From Methanobacterium sp. UBA8 (GTDB lineage Archaea; Methanobacteriota; Methanobacteria; Methanobacteriales; Methanobacteriaceae), in NCBI GenBank assembly GCA_002509665.1, contig DADN01000289.1, forward strand, positions 12,854-19,148: a DNA stretch of 6,295 nucleotides. Direction: 5' to 3'. The translations under genes and the position numbers were made by a program. Shown here piece by piece: positions 5,815 to 6,295 of this stretch (within the stretch, counting starts at the first letter, position 1; each line of letters starts with the position of its first letter). The notes beneath the pieces are model-generated. The model was not told the DNA's origin. It was given only the letters and a program-made list of their open reading frames with translations, and ran no database searches.

Positions 5815-5890
5815 AGATTTAAAAACATTACATCATAACGCCTAAAGATTCATTGTTTTCCAGATAAATAAAATCTTTTCATTTAAAAGA
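5813..5890. terminator. Weak convergent terminator region
   Basis: In the gap between the two convergent genes, AAAGATTT (5813-5820) is complementary to AAATCTTT (5871-5878). A small hairpin TCTTTT (5874-5879), loop CATTT, AAAAGA (5885-5890) also lies beside the mntP-like stop codon. The T-rich arms could act as terminators for either strand. The evidence is modest in such A/T-rich DNA. Confidence 0.3.
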
Positions 5891-5891
5891 A

Positions 5892-6295
5892 CTAAAATCC
5901 CAGAAGTATCTTCAACCCTATTCCAATTAATATTAATCCGCCGAAAACCTCAATTTTGTGTTCAAATAAGTGTCCAATACCTTTTCCAATATAGAAGCCT
6001 ATGAAAGATAGGACAAACGTGACAGCCCCTATTATTACAATGGGTTCTACTATTGGAGTCTTAAGGAATGCAAAAGTGATTCCCACTAAAAATGCATCGA
6101 TACTTGTTGCAATTGCAAGAAAGAATATTTCTTTTAATGAAAAGCTGTCATCTTTATCCTCTCCATCATCAAAAATACCCTCATAAATCATTTTAATTCC
6201 TATAATGGACAATAAAATGAATGCTATCCATGGGGCTGCTGTTGAAACAAATGCCTCAAGTTGTATACCTGAAATCCATCCTGCAACAGGCATCA
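5892..6295 (-). CDS. mntP: MntP-type manganese exporter, C-terminal two thirds, cut by the window edge
   Basis: The visible 133 residues are a polytopic membrane protein of the MntP (DUF204) family, which exports Mn(II). Hydrophobic segments lie at about 18-38, 57-77, 84-104 and 115-132, with an acidic cytoplasmic-type loop (FDDGEDKDDS, 41-50) between the first two. The A-T-S-I-D-A motif (62-67) carries the conserved aspartate of the second repeat, equivalent to the essential Asp of the E. coli protein's later half. Family members are about 185-190 residues. The first in-window methionine is internal: MPVAGW aligns with the family's interior and the frame stays open to the edge, where the partial codon fits Leu or Met. 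The true start and any upstream manganese riboswitch or operator are outside the window. Confidence 0.88.
   Translation of the reverse strand, partial: MPVAGWISGIQLEAFVSTAAPWIAFILLSIIGIKMIYEGIFDDGEDKDDSFSLKEIFFLAIATSIDAFLVGITFAFLKTPIVEPIVIIGAVTFVLSFIGFYIGKGIGHLFEHKIEVFGGLILIGIGLKILLGF

Noticed and set aside
6293..6295. Start codon of the mntP-like gene at 6293
   Set aside because: This methionine aligns inside the family, the frame continues to the edge, and a third of the protein including the first membrane segments is missing, so it is not the start.
1..6295. tRNA or rRNA genes
   Set aside because: I saw no cloverleaf with a T-loop GGTTCRA-type motif and no conserved rRNA segment on either strand; the multibranched fold at 1836-2190 lacks tRNA landmarks.

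Overview
The window looks like chromosomal DNA of a methanogenic archaeon of the order Methanobacteriales, most likely Methanobacterium or a close relative. The reasons are an archaeal replication factor C pair (small subunit, then large subunit with a C-terminal PCNA-binding peptide), low G+C with very A/T-rich intergenic DNA, Shine-Dalgarno sites of the GGTGAT/AGGAG type, archaeal TATA boxes, and two genes that seem to be leaderless. The genus is inferred from general familiarity, not from a search.

Layout, left to right. Positions 1-245 are an intergenic, probably divergent, region. It holds a possible start signal of a leftward gene at the extreme left edge and a small cluster of hairpin repeats. 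A rightward gene (246-914) encodes a 222-residue protein that resembles PP-loop ATPases of the TtcA/Ncs6/TilS type but has lost the Ser-Gly-Gly-X-Asp-Ser loop. It converges on a leftward gene (930-1685) for a cysteine-containing winged-helix regulator. Between that regulator and a rightward flavin-binding split-barrel (PNPOx-like) gene (2203-2601) lies a 517-base region, most of it a dense array of eleven hairpins (about 1836-2190). Leftward again is the operon rfcS (5142-4183) then rfcL (4110-2644), encoding the sliding-clamp loader. It diverges from a rightward type 1 copper lipoprotein (cupredoxin, 5446-5814). That gene converges on the 3' part of a leftward MntP-type manganese exporter, which runs off the right edge.

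The rfc pair is the only clear functional unit: RfcS and RfcL form the ATP-driven complex that loads PCNA onto DNA. Cupredoxin and MntP are both metal-related neighbours, but they converge and need not be co-regulated.

The most unusual item is the hairpin array ahead of the flavoprotein gene. Its hairpins differ in sequence but share one architecture (a short clamp, often a bulged A, a 7-10 bp stem, and usually a 3-base loop). They are grouped by long-range complementary segments into multibranched domains. The array is bracketed by a 7-base direct repeat (TTGAAGG) that overlaps the gene's ribosome-binding site. A related, smaller cluster lies at 44-158. Whether it is an inserted repeat element, a structured mRNA leader, or both cannot be settled from this sequence alone.
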